A DNA stretch of 64,000 bases from Heliopora coerulea (Eukaryota > Cnidaria > Anthozoa > Scleralcyonacea > Helioporidae), in the NCBI GenBank assembly GCA_030142905.1, contig JASJOG010000080.1, positions 1,335,001 to 1,399,000 of the forward strand. Reading direction: 5' to 3'. This document shows positions 45,226 to 58,598 of the stretch, piece by piece (the first letter of the stretch is position 1; each line of letters opens with the position of its first letter). The translations under genes and the position numbers were made by a program. The notes under the pieces are model-generated. The model searched no databases. It saw only the letters and a program-made list of their open reading frames with translations, and was not told the DNA's origin.

Positions 45226-48200
45226 CTTCGTGCAATAAATCACTTTTGTTTTCACCATGTTATGACCTCACTTAGACAACAAAGCGAAATCTGTTTGTTA
45301 ATTGTAAATTTCAAAGGATACATTGAAATTTCCTTAGATCGTTATATGAAAACAACATTAGTAGTCGACTCCCCTCTTTGTTTTGCTCAATTGAATTTAA
45401 GTAAAAAGCCCGGGTAAAACCAATTGTTTTCACTAACCATAGGTTGGTCAGAATACATGCAAAAGTAAGTAGTTTGTCTCTCACTGCCCCTTAATCTAAT
45501 ATTGCACTTTGTAGGTTCAGGAAATGGGGAAGGGTGCGTCACCCTTGACAATAGCCAATAGAAAGTTAATTCGTACCCAACCTATCAAGGTATCAATCAG
45601 GAAAATGGAGTCATGCCATTGGTCAACCTGGAGTTAATAAGCCAACATAATCGTAAAATATTGAAAAGAAACTAATGCGAGAAATTTATTGGCAAGTAAG
45701 AAAATCCGTTAAGATTACAAGTTTTGATCACGTTCGACGGGAGTATCATTTCATTAGATTTTATCGGCACTGAGGTAAGATACTTAAATCGTAGTTACCA
45801 TCTAGTTAAGGATTATCAGGAGGTTATAACTCGAAATTTCCGTCTCGAAGAAATTTGAACACGCTTTGCGTATGTCTGATTGAATATTCAAGGTTACTAA
45901 ACGCGACCCAGAGCAGTGCTATAAATCCAGAAATTTACAAGCAACATTACTGGTTCCGTTCAACAAAGTTCATACATTAAATCCGGTGCAGGAGTGTTTC
46001 CAATGAGATTTACATCCCAGTGTTAAGTCGAGACATACCGGTGATAAAGCTGAATTTTGGAACCATGCTAGATGTTTACAAATCCGTGATTTTAGTGATA
46101 TATATGCTGGAGTAAAACACTAAGAAAAACCGATTTTGTTGGATGATCTTACCGTTTGGTTAGTGCGTTAGAAATTTCAAGTTAGGCATGCACTTATCTT
46201 ATTCGACAAATTCTGATTCCTGTCGTGAAGTGGCTTGTTTTCGTCGACGCAATTAAGCGCATGTGAACTTTACGAATAAGTTCTGAACAGACAAGAGAAG
46301 TGACCGAAAGAAGTATTGGATTTCATTTTCAGTTAATTACTTGTCAGTGGAACACTAAGGTTTAACAAGTAAAATGATATTTGATAAGATTCTGAAGTAT
46401 TCATGGTTTGCGGGGCAGATTTCAAACATTTAGCATTCCTTTAATCAGTTTAATTATCCATCGTATATACTTCATTATCATATACGATTGTGTTGTATAC
46501 GAGATGATGACAGAAGTTTCCAGGACGTATTGCTACTTTGGTGAGCCAATAACAGGCAGAGTTTGTACTCAAAATAGTTAATGACATAGGTCTGGATGAA
46601 CAATCATATGGCTTGTTCACTCAAAAGTGATGCAAACGAAAGTACAAGCACAAGACTAAAGAACCTTTGCTTCGCTTTTGTATTGCTTTCATGGTTGCGT
46701 TGTTTATGGAATTCATACCTTGTGCTTGTGTTTATGTTTGCTTTATTTGTTCCTCAGGAATACTTACATTGTCTTATCTTTTGTTTGGATTTCGTGAAAT
46801 ACTGCATTTTAGGTCACATAGGTAAACGTTAGCATGATGAGAGAATATGTGTTAAAGGGGTCTTATACCCTAAATTTCGAATTCTCCGGAAAAAATTAAA
46901 GTTCTTCTCCACGGTGACCTTGAATGATCTCTAGAATTTTTTCGTTGGCCTTGACCTTGAGTTCAGAACCTTATGAAAATATTGAGCATATAAAAATTTT
47001 ATGTAGATTATTCCTGAAGGTGCTGAAAGACTACAAAGTGTATTCGGCATATTTAATATTAAATTTTGAATCTGCTTTTCTCAAGTTGTTGAAGTTGCTT
47101 AAAAGCATCTTTTTCAAACGTAAATTAAGTTTACCTGTTTTACAGATTGTTTTACAAATTTAATTTATTGTTGAAACACTTCTTAATATTGTACATATTA
47201 TAGTAACTATTTCTGACATTCTGAGTGTTTTCTATAAGAATCTGAAAAATAATCTTAAAAACGTCTAAAAATTAGGCTTCTTTTAGATTTAGCACCTAGA
47301 GTATCTCCCTTCTAATGCACCAAAACCTAAATAAAATTTAACGGACCATTTGGTTGAACTCTATCAGGTTTGTAGTGGACACACTATATTATTGTTCGTG
47401 CTCCATTATTTTGGTTACCATGGCAACTGATCAATTTAAAAGATGATTTTGATAGTTCAAATTTGATTTACTACAATGCCTTGAAATGACTACCCCTAAG
47501 TTCTTAATCACAGAAAAATCTATTTTTAAAGTGTAAGACCACCTTAATCAATTTAGAGAAGTACTTTCATTTAGTCGACAAAGAGTACTTACTTTATAAG
47601 CTAGATCTAACACCAGTTAATAAGAACCCGAGATTTGAATTCAAAAGTGTGAATTCAAAGAACTAAATTAGAGAGAAGTGGACTTTTTGTCCAAACGCCT
47701 AAATTGGTGTTTCTCAATGTTCCATGTTTTAATAGACAGTCGCGCTTTGTTATGTACAAGTGTACTCAGGCCAAAATGTCATATAAACTGTTCAATAAGT
47801 ATGTACACAGATTACCTTGCTAGATATTTGTACAGGTAACATGATGATTTCGAGTGCTACTTGGAAAAAACATCACACATGAACAGTGGCGTAGCCAAAA
47901 GTGGGGGAAGTATTCGATGGACTAAACCACCCCCTGCAGAGCTTCGACGATCTTGAGTTTCTAGTTCAACAGTGAATCATAAGAGAGTATTACAATCTAG
48001 CAAGCTTTAATTTACGGCCTTGAAACTACTTTCCTCGTCTAAATAAATTGTCGAGACGCATTATCTGAAGTGCTGAAGTAAGGATGTAAATGTTTGGGCA
48101 GTTGTCAGCAGTCAAAATTGTCATTGTTTTTCTGCAACAAAACATTCTCCCTAGTAGTGTTTGATGGTGTTACCGTCGATTGCATTTGCTGGTGAACACT

Positions 48201-48414
48201 GCCAATAGAATCATTCGTCTAGTTCTGTTTTACTAGGCCAAAACATGGCACTTAAACTGCACAAACGTTTCAAACCATATATTTTCGTTCTTTTTGTCGT
48301 TTAAAATATTGAATACAAAATACGAAAATTAATCTTTCAAATTGAACTCCGGTAAACCCAAACTACAGCCTGCTTTTTAAAACTTTGTGAAACATCTGAA
48401 GGCTGGAGTCCCCC
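45226..48414. other. Intergenic, no recognisable gene
   Basis: Contains an unrecognised 78-codon ORF at 46596 and a lone transposon-like terminus 'cagtggcgtagcc' near 47884. No repeat boundary or exon could be established. Confidence 0.35.
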
Positions 48415-48872
48415 AAATGGTACAACCTCAGTGATAGACATTGTGATAACCTGGTTACACCCCAACGGATTTACAATGCGATGGGCTTGGCATGGGTGGA
48501 ACCGCAATCGTTTACATTGCAATAGTCTGGGTACAAAATTAGTGTTTTACATTGCAATAACCTTGCTGTAACAAAAATGATTTACATTGTAATAACCCTG
48601 GTGCAACTCCAGTGACTTACAGTGCGATGACCTCGGTAAAACCCCAGCGATTCACATTGAGATAACCAAAGTAAAACCCAAGTGATTTACATTGAAATGA
48701 TCTGGGTGCAATCCTAGTGATTTACAATGCCATAACCTCGGTACGACCTCAGTGATTGACAATGCCATAATCTCGGCACAACCTCAGTGATTTACATCAC
48801 CATAATCTTGGTACAACCTCAGTGATTTACATCACCATAATCTCGGTACAACCTCAGTGATTTATACTGTAT
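48415..48872. repeat. Degenerate 35-bp minisatellite, ~13 units
   Basis: Unit of the form CGGTACAACCTCAGTGATTT followed by 'acatcaccataatct'. The last four units (from about 48735) are nearly identical; earlier ones diverge towards the left ('ttacattgcaataacc', 'aaaccccagcgattcac'). This gradient suggests growth at the right-hand end. Confidence 0.8.
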
Positions 48873-50343
48873 AACAAAGTAAACAGACTTTATGGGTAAT
48901 AATGCGTGATTTATTTCGAGTAAACGTCATAAATTGAAGCAATGTACAGATGCTAAGGCTGGTTTCAATGTTACAGTATCAAAACTGCTGTGAAAGTGTC
49001 AAAAACTTCCATCTGCACCATCTTCAATACCCCAAGAAAAGCAGGCAAAAGATGAAGTGTTTCTATTTGACTGCAATACAGAAAACTGACTGCAATCAAC
49101 CCCATTTTTTCAGTTTAAGGACACCGTCTTAATCCTCTCCCAACTAGACGTCTCTCCTTTATGAGTAAAATTGTTTACTAATGGTTACTGAAAAAAGTAC
49201 GAAAGGTTATTCCAGTTAAATGTGCACAGATCATTCCGCCAAGTGTGATGGAAATTCTATCATGAAAGATATAAATGAGTATGCAATACACATTGTTACT
49301 GACGTGTAACAAGAAATGAAAAGATTTATTTACAAACGAGAAAAGAAACTAAAGAGTTAAGACAATAGCTAAAAATGTTCAAGGCTTATCTGTCTTCTTG
49401 ACACTTTTAAGCTTGCGACTCTGACAACCCAGCGGTGACAGATGATAAAAGGTTCCAGCGGCAAAGCGGTTCAACCACGATTGTTAACTTCTTGAATACA
49501 GGTAACGATCTTGAGCACATAAAACAACACCAAACAACACACACCGAGGGTTGATGCAAGTCACGCTTATATAGCCTGTCCGTGCACTATGACCTCAACT
49601 TACGTAATTTCTAAAATAACCTAATATACTATTTTTACTAACAATCATGACAATGTTCATAACTCAAGTAACCTAAAAAGTTTTTACATCAACGTGAGTC
49701 AGCAGAATTACAATGTCAGCATGAGTAAGCGGTATGACTAATTAAAACTAAGAGAAGTTCGAATGTTCTAGAATTTTCTTAGCGTGTGACGACTGTCACG
49801 TAACACTATATTGTTTCTTGGCCTAAAATTAAAAACAGAAGTATACATCCAGTTGTCCAAGATAACCAAACTTTTCTCAGACAACTACATTTTAAGAGGT
49901 GGTTGCCCACTTGACAACAAAATTTCAATCTGACCTCTTGTTCCCCAAGGTAAAAAGAGTACATTAGTCTAGATTATCATTAACTTCTAGATTTCTCCGT
50001 GACTAATGTAGGGTTTTTAACACCAGGAACTGGGCAACCACGTTTTTATTTCTGAAGGCCAGTTCTGCATTGTTAAGACAACATATTAACCGATAGTTTA
50101 AGCTTATTGTGAGCTGGTTTATAATTGGTGGAACACATGGACGGTATGAAGTTTGGGAAGTCTCAATAAGTCAATCATTTGTTTTTTGTGCTTTTTGTGA
50201 TTTTGTCAATCACTAATTTTTCATAGTAATACACAATGGTTCTGGCAAAAGAACAAAAACTATAACATTAATCTTATTTCCTCACAACAGCCAATTAGTT
50301 ATAGTTTTGCATCTAAAATCAACTGTCCAAATTGTCCACGCTG
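48873..50343. other. Intergenic with a small foldback
   Basis: No gene. 49897-50042 forms nested inverted repeats: GTGGTTGCCCA / TGGGCAACCAC outside, and GTACATTAGTC / GACTAATGTA inside. It may be a short MITE just downstream of the recombinase pseudogene. The 'cagttgtc' etc. elsewhere is unremarkable. Confidence 0.4.
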
Positions 50344-51296
50344 TCATACTGGTTTGTTATAAAACTTAGCAAAAGTAAATTCCTTTGACCACCCAGCTGA
50401 ATTTAAAATAGTATCAATAGGCACATTGGCCAACTTGGCTGGTGATGTAGATGCAGCTCTTCCATTGTAAGGCCTAAATCTTTGAACATCAATTCCAGCT
50501 TGTGACATGGTACATCAAAGCCATCTGCTTAAGGTATCAACAGAAACAGATTTATATCTCATAATGCTTTTACCAAACTTATCAACAATCGGGTCTTAGT
50601 GCCCCGCTTGTCTTTTGTTTTTTCTAAGCACTTAATTAAAACTGATTTAATGCGTAGATTTGTATCTTGTGGATATTTTGCTATCTCAATGGTAGATTGA
50701 CGTGTGACTGGTCTGGTCTGTTTGACACATTCTTTGACATGAAAAATACAACAATTATATGTAATGTTAACATGGTTAATGTCCAACAATGTTAATGTCT
50801 GAGTTCTTTGACCTGACAGTAGCATTAACATCATATTTAGTTTGTAGGTAAGTTGCTTTAATGAGATACTTTCAAGTTTAGACAAGTGTTTCAACTACTG
50901 AAGAACCACTCTCACATCCCAGGTGTCAACATATCTTGGTAAAGCTGGTCGCAGTTCGAAGATCCCTTTTAAGAAACGACACACCAAAGGGTACTTTCCA
51001 AACGATATCTGTCCATTAAAATTAACAATAGTGGATAGAGCTGACCTTGCTGTGTTTATTGCACTGTACTGCCACCCTTCCTCATAAAGCTGGGCGAGAA
51101 AATCCAAGCGTTCTCCTAGAGGTGGGTCAACTGGATCAACCTTCCTTGAATTACAATAAAGTCTCCATTTGGCAAGGTAGATTTTATACCGTTTTTGATA
51201 GGTCTTTGACTTGTTCGAACATATGCTTCTAGTCGATGTGCGAAGTCTCCTCGTTTGTAAGTTCCTTGTTTGGAACATCGATCTTAAGGAGTCCAA
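50344..51296 (-). pseudogene. Tyrosine recombinase (DIRS/Crypton-type) pseudogene
   Basis: Minus strand. The N-terminal SAM-like part (51296-50895) has KRYKIYLAKWRLYCNSR, SAINTARSALSTIV and FLKGIFELRPALPRY. After an in-frame TAG at about 50893-50895 the catalytic part continues with LLSGQRTQTLTLLDI (catalytic Arg I), then, after a frameshift near 50560, SVDTLSRWL, a TGA, and AGIDVQRFRPYNGRAAS...VPIDTILNSAGWS...FAKFYNKPV ending at 50344. The usual HxxR motif has Tyr in place of His; the second Arg and the terminal Tyr remain. Such domains resemble the integrases of DIRS-like elements, yet no reverse transcriptase lies beside it. Inactive copy of a mobile recombinase. Confidence 0.8.
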
Positions 51297-52571
51297 CTTC
51301 CTTCAAAGGCAAGTTTTTCCCTATTCGAAAGTCAATGCGTCCTGCAGATTTTACTAAATTTAGTTTATATCTCGTCACAGTACTCGTTTCACAAAGAAAG
51401 AAAAAAACAAACGTTTTGCTTGATTAAAATGAAAATTAAATCCGACCAAAATTGTTTGCTTTGGAAGATTGAGGACGGTACGTATGCACTGAAGGTTGGG
51501 TACACCATGCGATCTCACGTGACTCGTGACGGTGTATGACAAGGAGGTAGAACTTTTTTAGGACTTTAGTTATATTCCAACAACGCTCTTGTCGAACAAT
51601 AACATTCTGTTCTCATTTCATCCGTTATGTCAGGTGAAATCGATGAATTTCCCTTTTGGAAGTGTACATGCACATGTTGGTATTTCATAAATAAATCAAG
51701 GATTGCGGGTTGATTGTAGCAATTAAAATTAACTGTTAATTTCGTACACAGAAACTTGATGTTGACCATAATTGTACATTCATTTTCTAAGATATAAAAA
51801 TAAATTTAGCTGACCTTTTAAACATTAATCTGAAATTCACGTTCCCTTATTTCTCCTGAGAGATCTCAATGGCCGAAACTGTTTGGTAATCTAAGCTCGA
51901 CCCTCAAGTACATTGAATCGCATAAGTAGAGAGGGGTTTGCGAACAGGCGACTGTTGCCGATAGTAGAATAGCGAGTTGTTTGAAGTATATAATTTAGTA
52001 GCAACTCACATAAAATAGTTACTTGGCGGAATTAAGTTGAAGTTTAGTGAAAGAAAGCTGCAGTCTGCAGGAGCAAGGCATGAGGGTTTATGATCAGAAG
52101 AAGTAAAGTTAAAAATTTTAGTTGAAAAGGAGTGCAGAACGAAGCTTATCTGATTAGCTGACAGCCTATAGGGAGCCTTGATTGGGAAACATTGTGTCTT
52201 CTCACACGTGCTCCATGGAAAAAAAGACAAAACATAAAAATAAAGTAATAACTAAAAATAAACCGTAAGACCTCTTGTTCATGAATAACATAAAATTGTC
52301 ATATTTATCGGGGGCGTTGAGTTATTTCTTCATAGGTAACGTGAAATTAAAAATGGAACTCCCACATTCAAGGAGCATGGAGTCTTGTACGTACATAAAA
52401 CTTTGTAGAATTTATTGTGACATTGGAGTTTCTGTACAGGTGGACCGGTTCGGGTTGGGACTCTGCAGACTCTGCTTCCGTGGAGCCTTATTCCGTTGAG
52501 GGGGGTAAGGGGGGAGCAGAGACGGGGCCTCCATTTTTTAAAATTTGAATGCGTATGTTTTGAATAGGAAA
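51297..52571. other. Intergenic and 5' flank of gene B
   Basis: 51297-52300 shows nothing recognised. About 52370-52571 is homologous to the gene A flank, with 'cttgtacgtac', 'ggtggaccggt', 'gggactctgcag', 'ggagcagag' and 'gaatgcgtatgttttgaataggaaaATG', so both paralogues were duplicated together with their proximal upstream region. Confidence 0.5.
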
Positions 52572-53334
52572 ATGTCTGTTTGGTCTGCAGCAAGCATAGG
52601 AGATTTGGACGGCATTAAAGCTGCAGTTGAGAATGGCGCGGACATTGAAGAGCGTGGAGGATGGATGAACGGAACTGGTTTACATTATGCTTGTTTATAT
52701 GGGCATACCTCAGTTATTGATTACTTAATTCAACGTAGTGCTGAAGTTAACTCTAGAGACAAGGATGGTTACTTGCCTATTCACTGTGCCTGCAGGCGTG
52801 GTCATCTAGATACTGTAAAATTACTACTCAGCATAGGCAGTGACTTCACATCAACAAATGACGATGGTGATACTCCACTTCATCTTGTATCAGAGTCTGG
52901 ACATACCTCTGTAGCTGATTACTTAATCCAACGTGGTGCTGAAGTTAACCCTAGAGACAAGTATGGTTACTTGCCTATTCACTATGCCTGCAACTATGGT
53001 CAACTAGATACGGTAAAATTACTACTCAGCAAAGGCAGTGACTTCACATCAACAAATAACGATGGTGGTACTCCACTTCATGATGCATCATTGAATGGAC
53101 ATACCTCTGTAGCCGATTACCAAATCCAACTTGGTGCTCACGTTAACTCTAGAGACAAGGATGGTTACTTGCCTATTCACTATGCCTGCAGGCGTGGTCA
53201 TCTAGATACTCTAAAACTACTCATCAGCAAAGGCAGTGACTTCACATCATCAAATGACGATGGTGATACTCCACTTCATCTTGCATCATTTAATGGACAT
53301 GCCTAAGTTGCTTATTATCTTATGGCGGTATCAG
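52572..53334 (+). pseudogene. Gene B exon 1: eight ankyrin repeats, stop in the last
   Basis: Starts MSVWSAASIGDLDGIKAAVE at the first in-frame ATG. Repeats 3-8 are three copies of a two-repeat, 66-residue (198-bp) unit; 'ggttacttgcc' recurs at 52767, 52965 and 53163. Gene A has the unit once. The reading frame meets TAA at 53304-53306, 28 nt before the conserved donor TCAG|GTAATT. One repeat carries 'VADYQIQLGAH', otherwise the consensus TPLH/LPIH positions are kept. Confidence 0.8.
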
Positions 53335-56300
53335 GTAATTGGTGTTAATTGTTATTTATTCTAACAGATCAAAGATTTTCTATATTTCATATTTTTCAAT
53401 TTTGACCTTTAACTATATTTTGCATTCCAAGATGGGCTAACTATTGTATCTGAATTTTGGGCGCTACTGCGATTCCCTGGAATTCGATATCTACATTCGT
53501 AGTCAATACTTTATTCGCCTAGGACTGTATAGTACAGAAATTCATCTCAACAATTGGAACACGAATATCAACAATAACCTGTAGCGCACCTCAACCAAGC
53601 GTGTCAAGGTCTGTCGTAGTTCTAAAAATACCTATTTAATTTCTTACTATTATTTTCAGTAATATTAAATTAATAGATTAAAGTGCTGATGCAAGAGAGG
53701 AATACTGGGCTTTTCGGGCAGAGTTGTAGTCAAGTCCACCAAATCCGACTCCAAATCCGAGTCCGAGTCCAGGGAACTACACTCCGAGTCCAAGTCCGAC
53801 TTATCAACGTATACACTTCATGCTTCTGTAAATAAACAGCTACGTAGCACCCCATATGTCACATAGATTGCCGAGATATCTCTGACATTTTAATTTCACT
53901 TTCATAATTCACAGCCAAATTATTGATTTTACGTCAAAACACGAGTCGAGAGAGCTTTTCTGCAGTGGTATAGTGAGTCCTAATGGGCCCTGGGATAAGC
54001 ATAACTGTGTGGCGCCCCCTCCCCCACTGCTAACTTGAAAAATTACACAATACTTTCAATGAAAGTGCATAGTTTATTTAAAGAATATCTATTTAAAGAT
54101 TAATCTGTCTTTTAAAGTCCTACATTTTTCAAGCACACCTTCAAAAATTATGAGTTAGAAAGTTTCTCTCTCAATGCATAACTGAGCCAAAGCACTAAGC
54201 CAACCTTGTTCGATTGATGAGCCGAAGTGAAAATTAGTTTTACCTTTCCGAATGACCTCTTGCAGCTAGCAATGAACTGTCAACAACCTGTCAACAATTT
54301 TTAAAGAGCCACTTGTAGAGTGAGATAAACATCTTCTCCATAGGTAATATATGTCAACAGCTGCTTTGGACAGGGGTGGCGAGAGGAATTCCCCGATGGA
54401 GGGACTAAGGTGCCAGATAAGGCTACACCAGAGTGAGCGGAACTACACAAGCTTGATAATTTAATAATTTGAGAGTGAAAGATGAGTTGACGCAATTAGC
54501 CTTGAATTTGACAGAATAATTCATGTATCTGATTGCAGGCTCAAAAATTGAAACGTATGGATCTTCTAACAAACGCGTTTTGTTGACTTCGAAGGGATGG
54601 CGCCAGTACATCCTTGACGCAGGGGGATAAGAACTCTAACAAGAGGACAAAGCGAACAAATGCGGGGCGACGCGCCTTAAAAATTTCTTAATTTAGTGGG
54701 GAATAATTCAGCAACTGACATGTAACAGCATGTGACGTGTGGAGACGACTGGCTAAATGGATAACAGATACTTAGTGTAGTTTCTCAGCCAGTAGCGTGC
54801 CCTTAGCTATAATAAGAGCTTTATTATTTCGTCTTTTGGCTAACTCTTTGCTAGCGGCCGCAACCCCTTTGACGTGTAAAGTTGTTTGGCATTAACCCGA
54901 GTAAAATAACTGAATTCTTATCCTGCTGCGAAAGAGTTAATCTCTCTCGAGCTCTTTCCCTGGTGCATAAGACTTTTATAAATTTTCTCTGGCTAACTCC
55001 ACATGATTTCACTCCTCAAAGGGGCAGCGCCCGCAGTGAAAGAGTTAATTCTGAAAATTTTGTTCGTCTACGAGATTTTTAATCCCAAACTGTGAATGTT
55101 AAAGTCTTGTAATTTGTAGTGCTTAAGCGAAACAATGGCTATGACCTATTATTTCTAAATCAGAATTATATTTTACTTAACCTCAAATATGATTTGATAA
55201 TGACATTCATTTTTAGTCTTTTACCGTCATAAAAAATGATTTAAATTACTTAAGCAACTATCTTTATCTATGCGTTCACCTTCGAACATATGCTTCGAGT
55301 CTGCCAAAGACACCAACCTCGAATTCAAAAAATAAAATAACCGTAATGGGCATTTGTAAACTCCCTATGATAGCCTCGTCAACGAATGGTTAGCTAACAG
55401 CAGAACCTGAAAGATTTACTCCAGAAAGACGAGATAACACGGTAATGCAGATGTATAATTAGGGCTTCTAAAAGTGGGTGAAAGTTAGGCAAATATTTCC
55501 CTCTGAATGACAAGACTCATAGGGATCTCCAGGAAATAATACCCACTGTCTAATAGCCACGAAAACTGTCCAAAAATCAGCTTTATGTTATTTGTATATC
55601 AAAAAAGCCTAATTTTCTTGCTGAAAACCCTATATTTCCTTAGAAACACGTGAAGATATCCCCCTGATTTCATCCTTAGCTCCCCCTCTACTTATTTGGG
55701 TTCCTGACGCCATGCGTTTCAGATACATCAAAGATAAAGAAAAATCGTTCTTGAAGTGAGTTGGCAAATTTCTTGTATACACACTTAAGATGATTTTTCT
55801 CGAGAAGACATTCATTTGATTTGTCCACCAATGACATATCCAGAAGGGAACAGCTCACGATCAGGACAGCTCGTCTAAGATACTATTGGAGAATATTACG
55901 AGATAGAACTCTTACGAGACGCAAAATACTTCATTGTGACCAGTGCAAAGTTTTTTATGGGAACAACTGTCCGTCTGATATGTATATAATATAGTGGGTA
56001 TTAACGAAACTTTGGATAGAAACTCAAAGAAATAGCTCATGATTAGATCTTCATTTGATGAACATTCCGGTTATATGTCTAGAATGAAATTCAGGTACAG
56101 GAGTTCCTAAACCTATGACGTTCATCATTAAGACCAACCACGAAAACATAATATGTGACAAAACGACATCGTTCAGAACAACATGCCGTCATGTGGATTA
56201 TCCCCAGGCTCATCACTCGAAGCGTGGCACGAGGAAACTAATCTCTGCATTAATAAATCGTAGCCCGACCAACCCGACGACTTTACAATTGCAGTCCTAA

Positions 56301-56491
56301 TAAAAAGTGGGAAAATGATGACTGCCCTTCCATTTCAAATTTCATAAACTTACACCGCAATTAACAGGGTGAAATCATTTTTAACAAATTTTTCTCAAAA
56401 ATTTGTTTTGACGAATATTTTTTTTAAATTTTAGAGTTACTTTTAGACGTTTGATCTTAGTTTATTTTTTTTGGTCTTTTTACCATTGTAG
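53335..56491 (+). other. Gene B intron 1
   Basis: Starts GTAATT like gene A and ends ACCATTGTAG. About 53690-54745 aligns with gene A intron 1, including the CAGTGGTATAGTGAG / TGGCGCCCCC transposon terminus and one copy of the unit that A has twice. About 53460-53640 and 54790-56400 have no counterpart in A; 54840-55040 contains a dispersed repeat with 'gaaagagttaat' at both ends. No exon seen. Confidence 0.6.
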
Positions 56492-58452
56492 AACTGAAAG
56501 TGAAGCAAGCAGTATCAGAAACACTAAAATATGGTAAGAAGAAAAACAATCGCGTATCATTACTTTTTATTGGTCAAGGTCGTGTGGGAAAAACGTCTCT
56601 GAAGAAAAATCTTCTAGGTGAAGTGTTAAACAAGAAAGAACCGAGCACAATCGGCATCGAATTTGACGTTGTTGAGGTACAAGAGAATGACAAATCTAAT
56701 CCTTGGAAGCGTGCAAAAGATGACAAGTTCATAGCATCCGACATATACACTGACAATGTACTCGGAAAGGAAGTCGCCAGAAGAATAGCTGAAAGTAAAA
56801 ACGAGCTTGAAGAAAGAAGTGGAAGTGCTGCTGGTGATGAAGATGATGGCGTTGAACTTGAAGGTAAATCTGGAGATCCAGGTGAAACTAAAAATGGAAG
56901 CGAAGAAGGAGCTGATGATGAAGTTGGACAAGGAGATAAAGACCGAACTAGAACTGGAGCTGGAACTAGAGCTGGAGCTGGAGCTAGAGACGGAGCTTTA
57001 TATGGAGATGACTGCTGTAGCGACGTACGTAGGCGTGGAAAGGATGAAGAAGGAAAAAGTGACACGCCGAAAAGTATGGAAGATCAACTTAAATATCACG
57101 TATCAGACGACTTAAAACGCCAGATCGACGAACAAATGAAAAACGTTGAAAGTTATCGTGATGATACCATGGACACAATTAGATTCATGTTGGGAGACGT
57201 TGGTGGCCAGTCTGTCTTCTACGACGTGCATTCGATAATACTGAGGTTGAGAACGCTATTTATACTTGTTGTTGATCTGTCAATGTCCCTTGACGACGAG
57301 GCACAGCCAAAGTTTGTGGAAAAGGGATTAATAAACAGAGAGAGAGGCCAAGAAAACCCCTGCATGAAACAAATTTCGATTATGTTACAAGGTGGATGGC
57401 AGCTCTTCGTAACCTTAACTCTGGCAGTAAAGAGGCGGAAAGTAATTCCGCGCAAAGTCTTAATCTGCCCAAAGCTATTCTTGTTTTTACCAAACCTGAT
57501 AAGCTGAGAAGTCGTGAGAAACGTGAGCAGAAGCTGAACAAAGTTACCGAAGCTCTTGAGAAGAGATTTGAACACATTGGTTGCGGTTCACTTATTGTCG
57601 CCAAGTATGTTATTAATAATAGAAAACGGAGGAATGCGTATGAAACCGATCAACTAAAATCCTTGCGAGAGACTATCTTCACAACGGCGCAAGAGATTTT
57701 GAGAGATCAAGAAAAAACTCCCGTGAACCGGCTTATCTTCGAACGTGCTCTCGATTCCTTAAGGATGTCTGAAGACCTGAAAGACTGCCCATACATTTCA
57801 CTGGATAAAGCACGGAAACTGGGAGAACAATGTCAGGTGAAGGAAACGTTCGAAGAAGCAATGACATTCTTTCACGAGGAGAACATAGTCGTCCATTTTG
57901 ATGGAAATCCGCCCATGAGCGACCTGGTTGTACTTGATGCAGCATGGCTTGTAAAGCTCTTCACCCAAGTATTAACCGTTGCGCCGAAACTTTCCTGGGG
58001 TGCAGCTAATTCACGTGCCTGGAAAAAGCTTACGACCGAAGGATTGCTCGACTTCGGAAACCTTCCCACTCCGTTGGAGAACCATAGCCAAGAGAAAGCC
58101 TTGAAAGATATTATGGTTCGAGTGGGCTTAATCTGTCATTGGGGGAAAAACATCTATCTGGTTCCGTCCATGGTGACTAAAAGATGGGAGGAGAGCGAAA
58201 TTAAAAAAGTGTTGTCGTCGAGTTTGCAGCCGTCACTGTGCCTTACTTTTAAAGGTGATTCCATTCCACTTGGGCTATACACGCGAGTCCTTGTGGAAGT
58301 ATTGTAATGGGCCCGTGATGATGTCGAACACGACGATGTGGAAATGCCTGAATTTCACTGCAATTGCTGTCGCGTTTTCAAGTGTGAAAACAGCATTAAA
58401 TATTCCGTGATTCTGATCCGCCATGTGACTAGAATCCAGGTTGCAATATCAG
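56492..58452 (+). pseudogene. Gene B exon 2: Roc-COR, frameshift plus stop
   Basis: Opens ELKVKQAVSETLKYGKKKNN. P-loop GQGRVGKTS (from 56572), GDVGGQS (~57192-57212) and TKPD (~57489-57500) are retained. The charged Gly/Glu-rich insert is present (~56790-57110) but differs in length and wording from A, with 'GAGTRAGAGARDGA'. The frame is lost at ~57360: the first frame ends at 57507 and the correct one is open from 57396 or earlier to 58307. A TAA replaces a conserved Lys in LVELFKWAR. Downstream residues match A up to the donor ATATCAG|GTGTGA. Confidence 0.82.
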
Positions 58453-58598
58453 GTGTGAATGTCTGGTTCTTAACTTCATGTGGAAACAATTTAAAGTTGT
58501 GCCAAATAGAGTAATTTAAAGCTTCTTCAAAAAAACTTAAAAATTCATTTTTATTTGTTTTATTTATTTGTTTGTTTGTTTATTCATTTATTTTTTAG

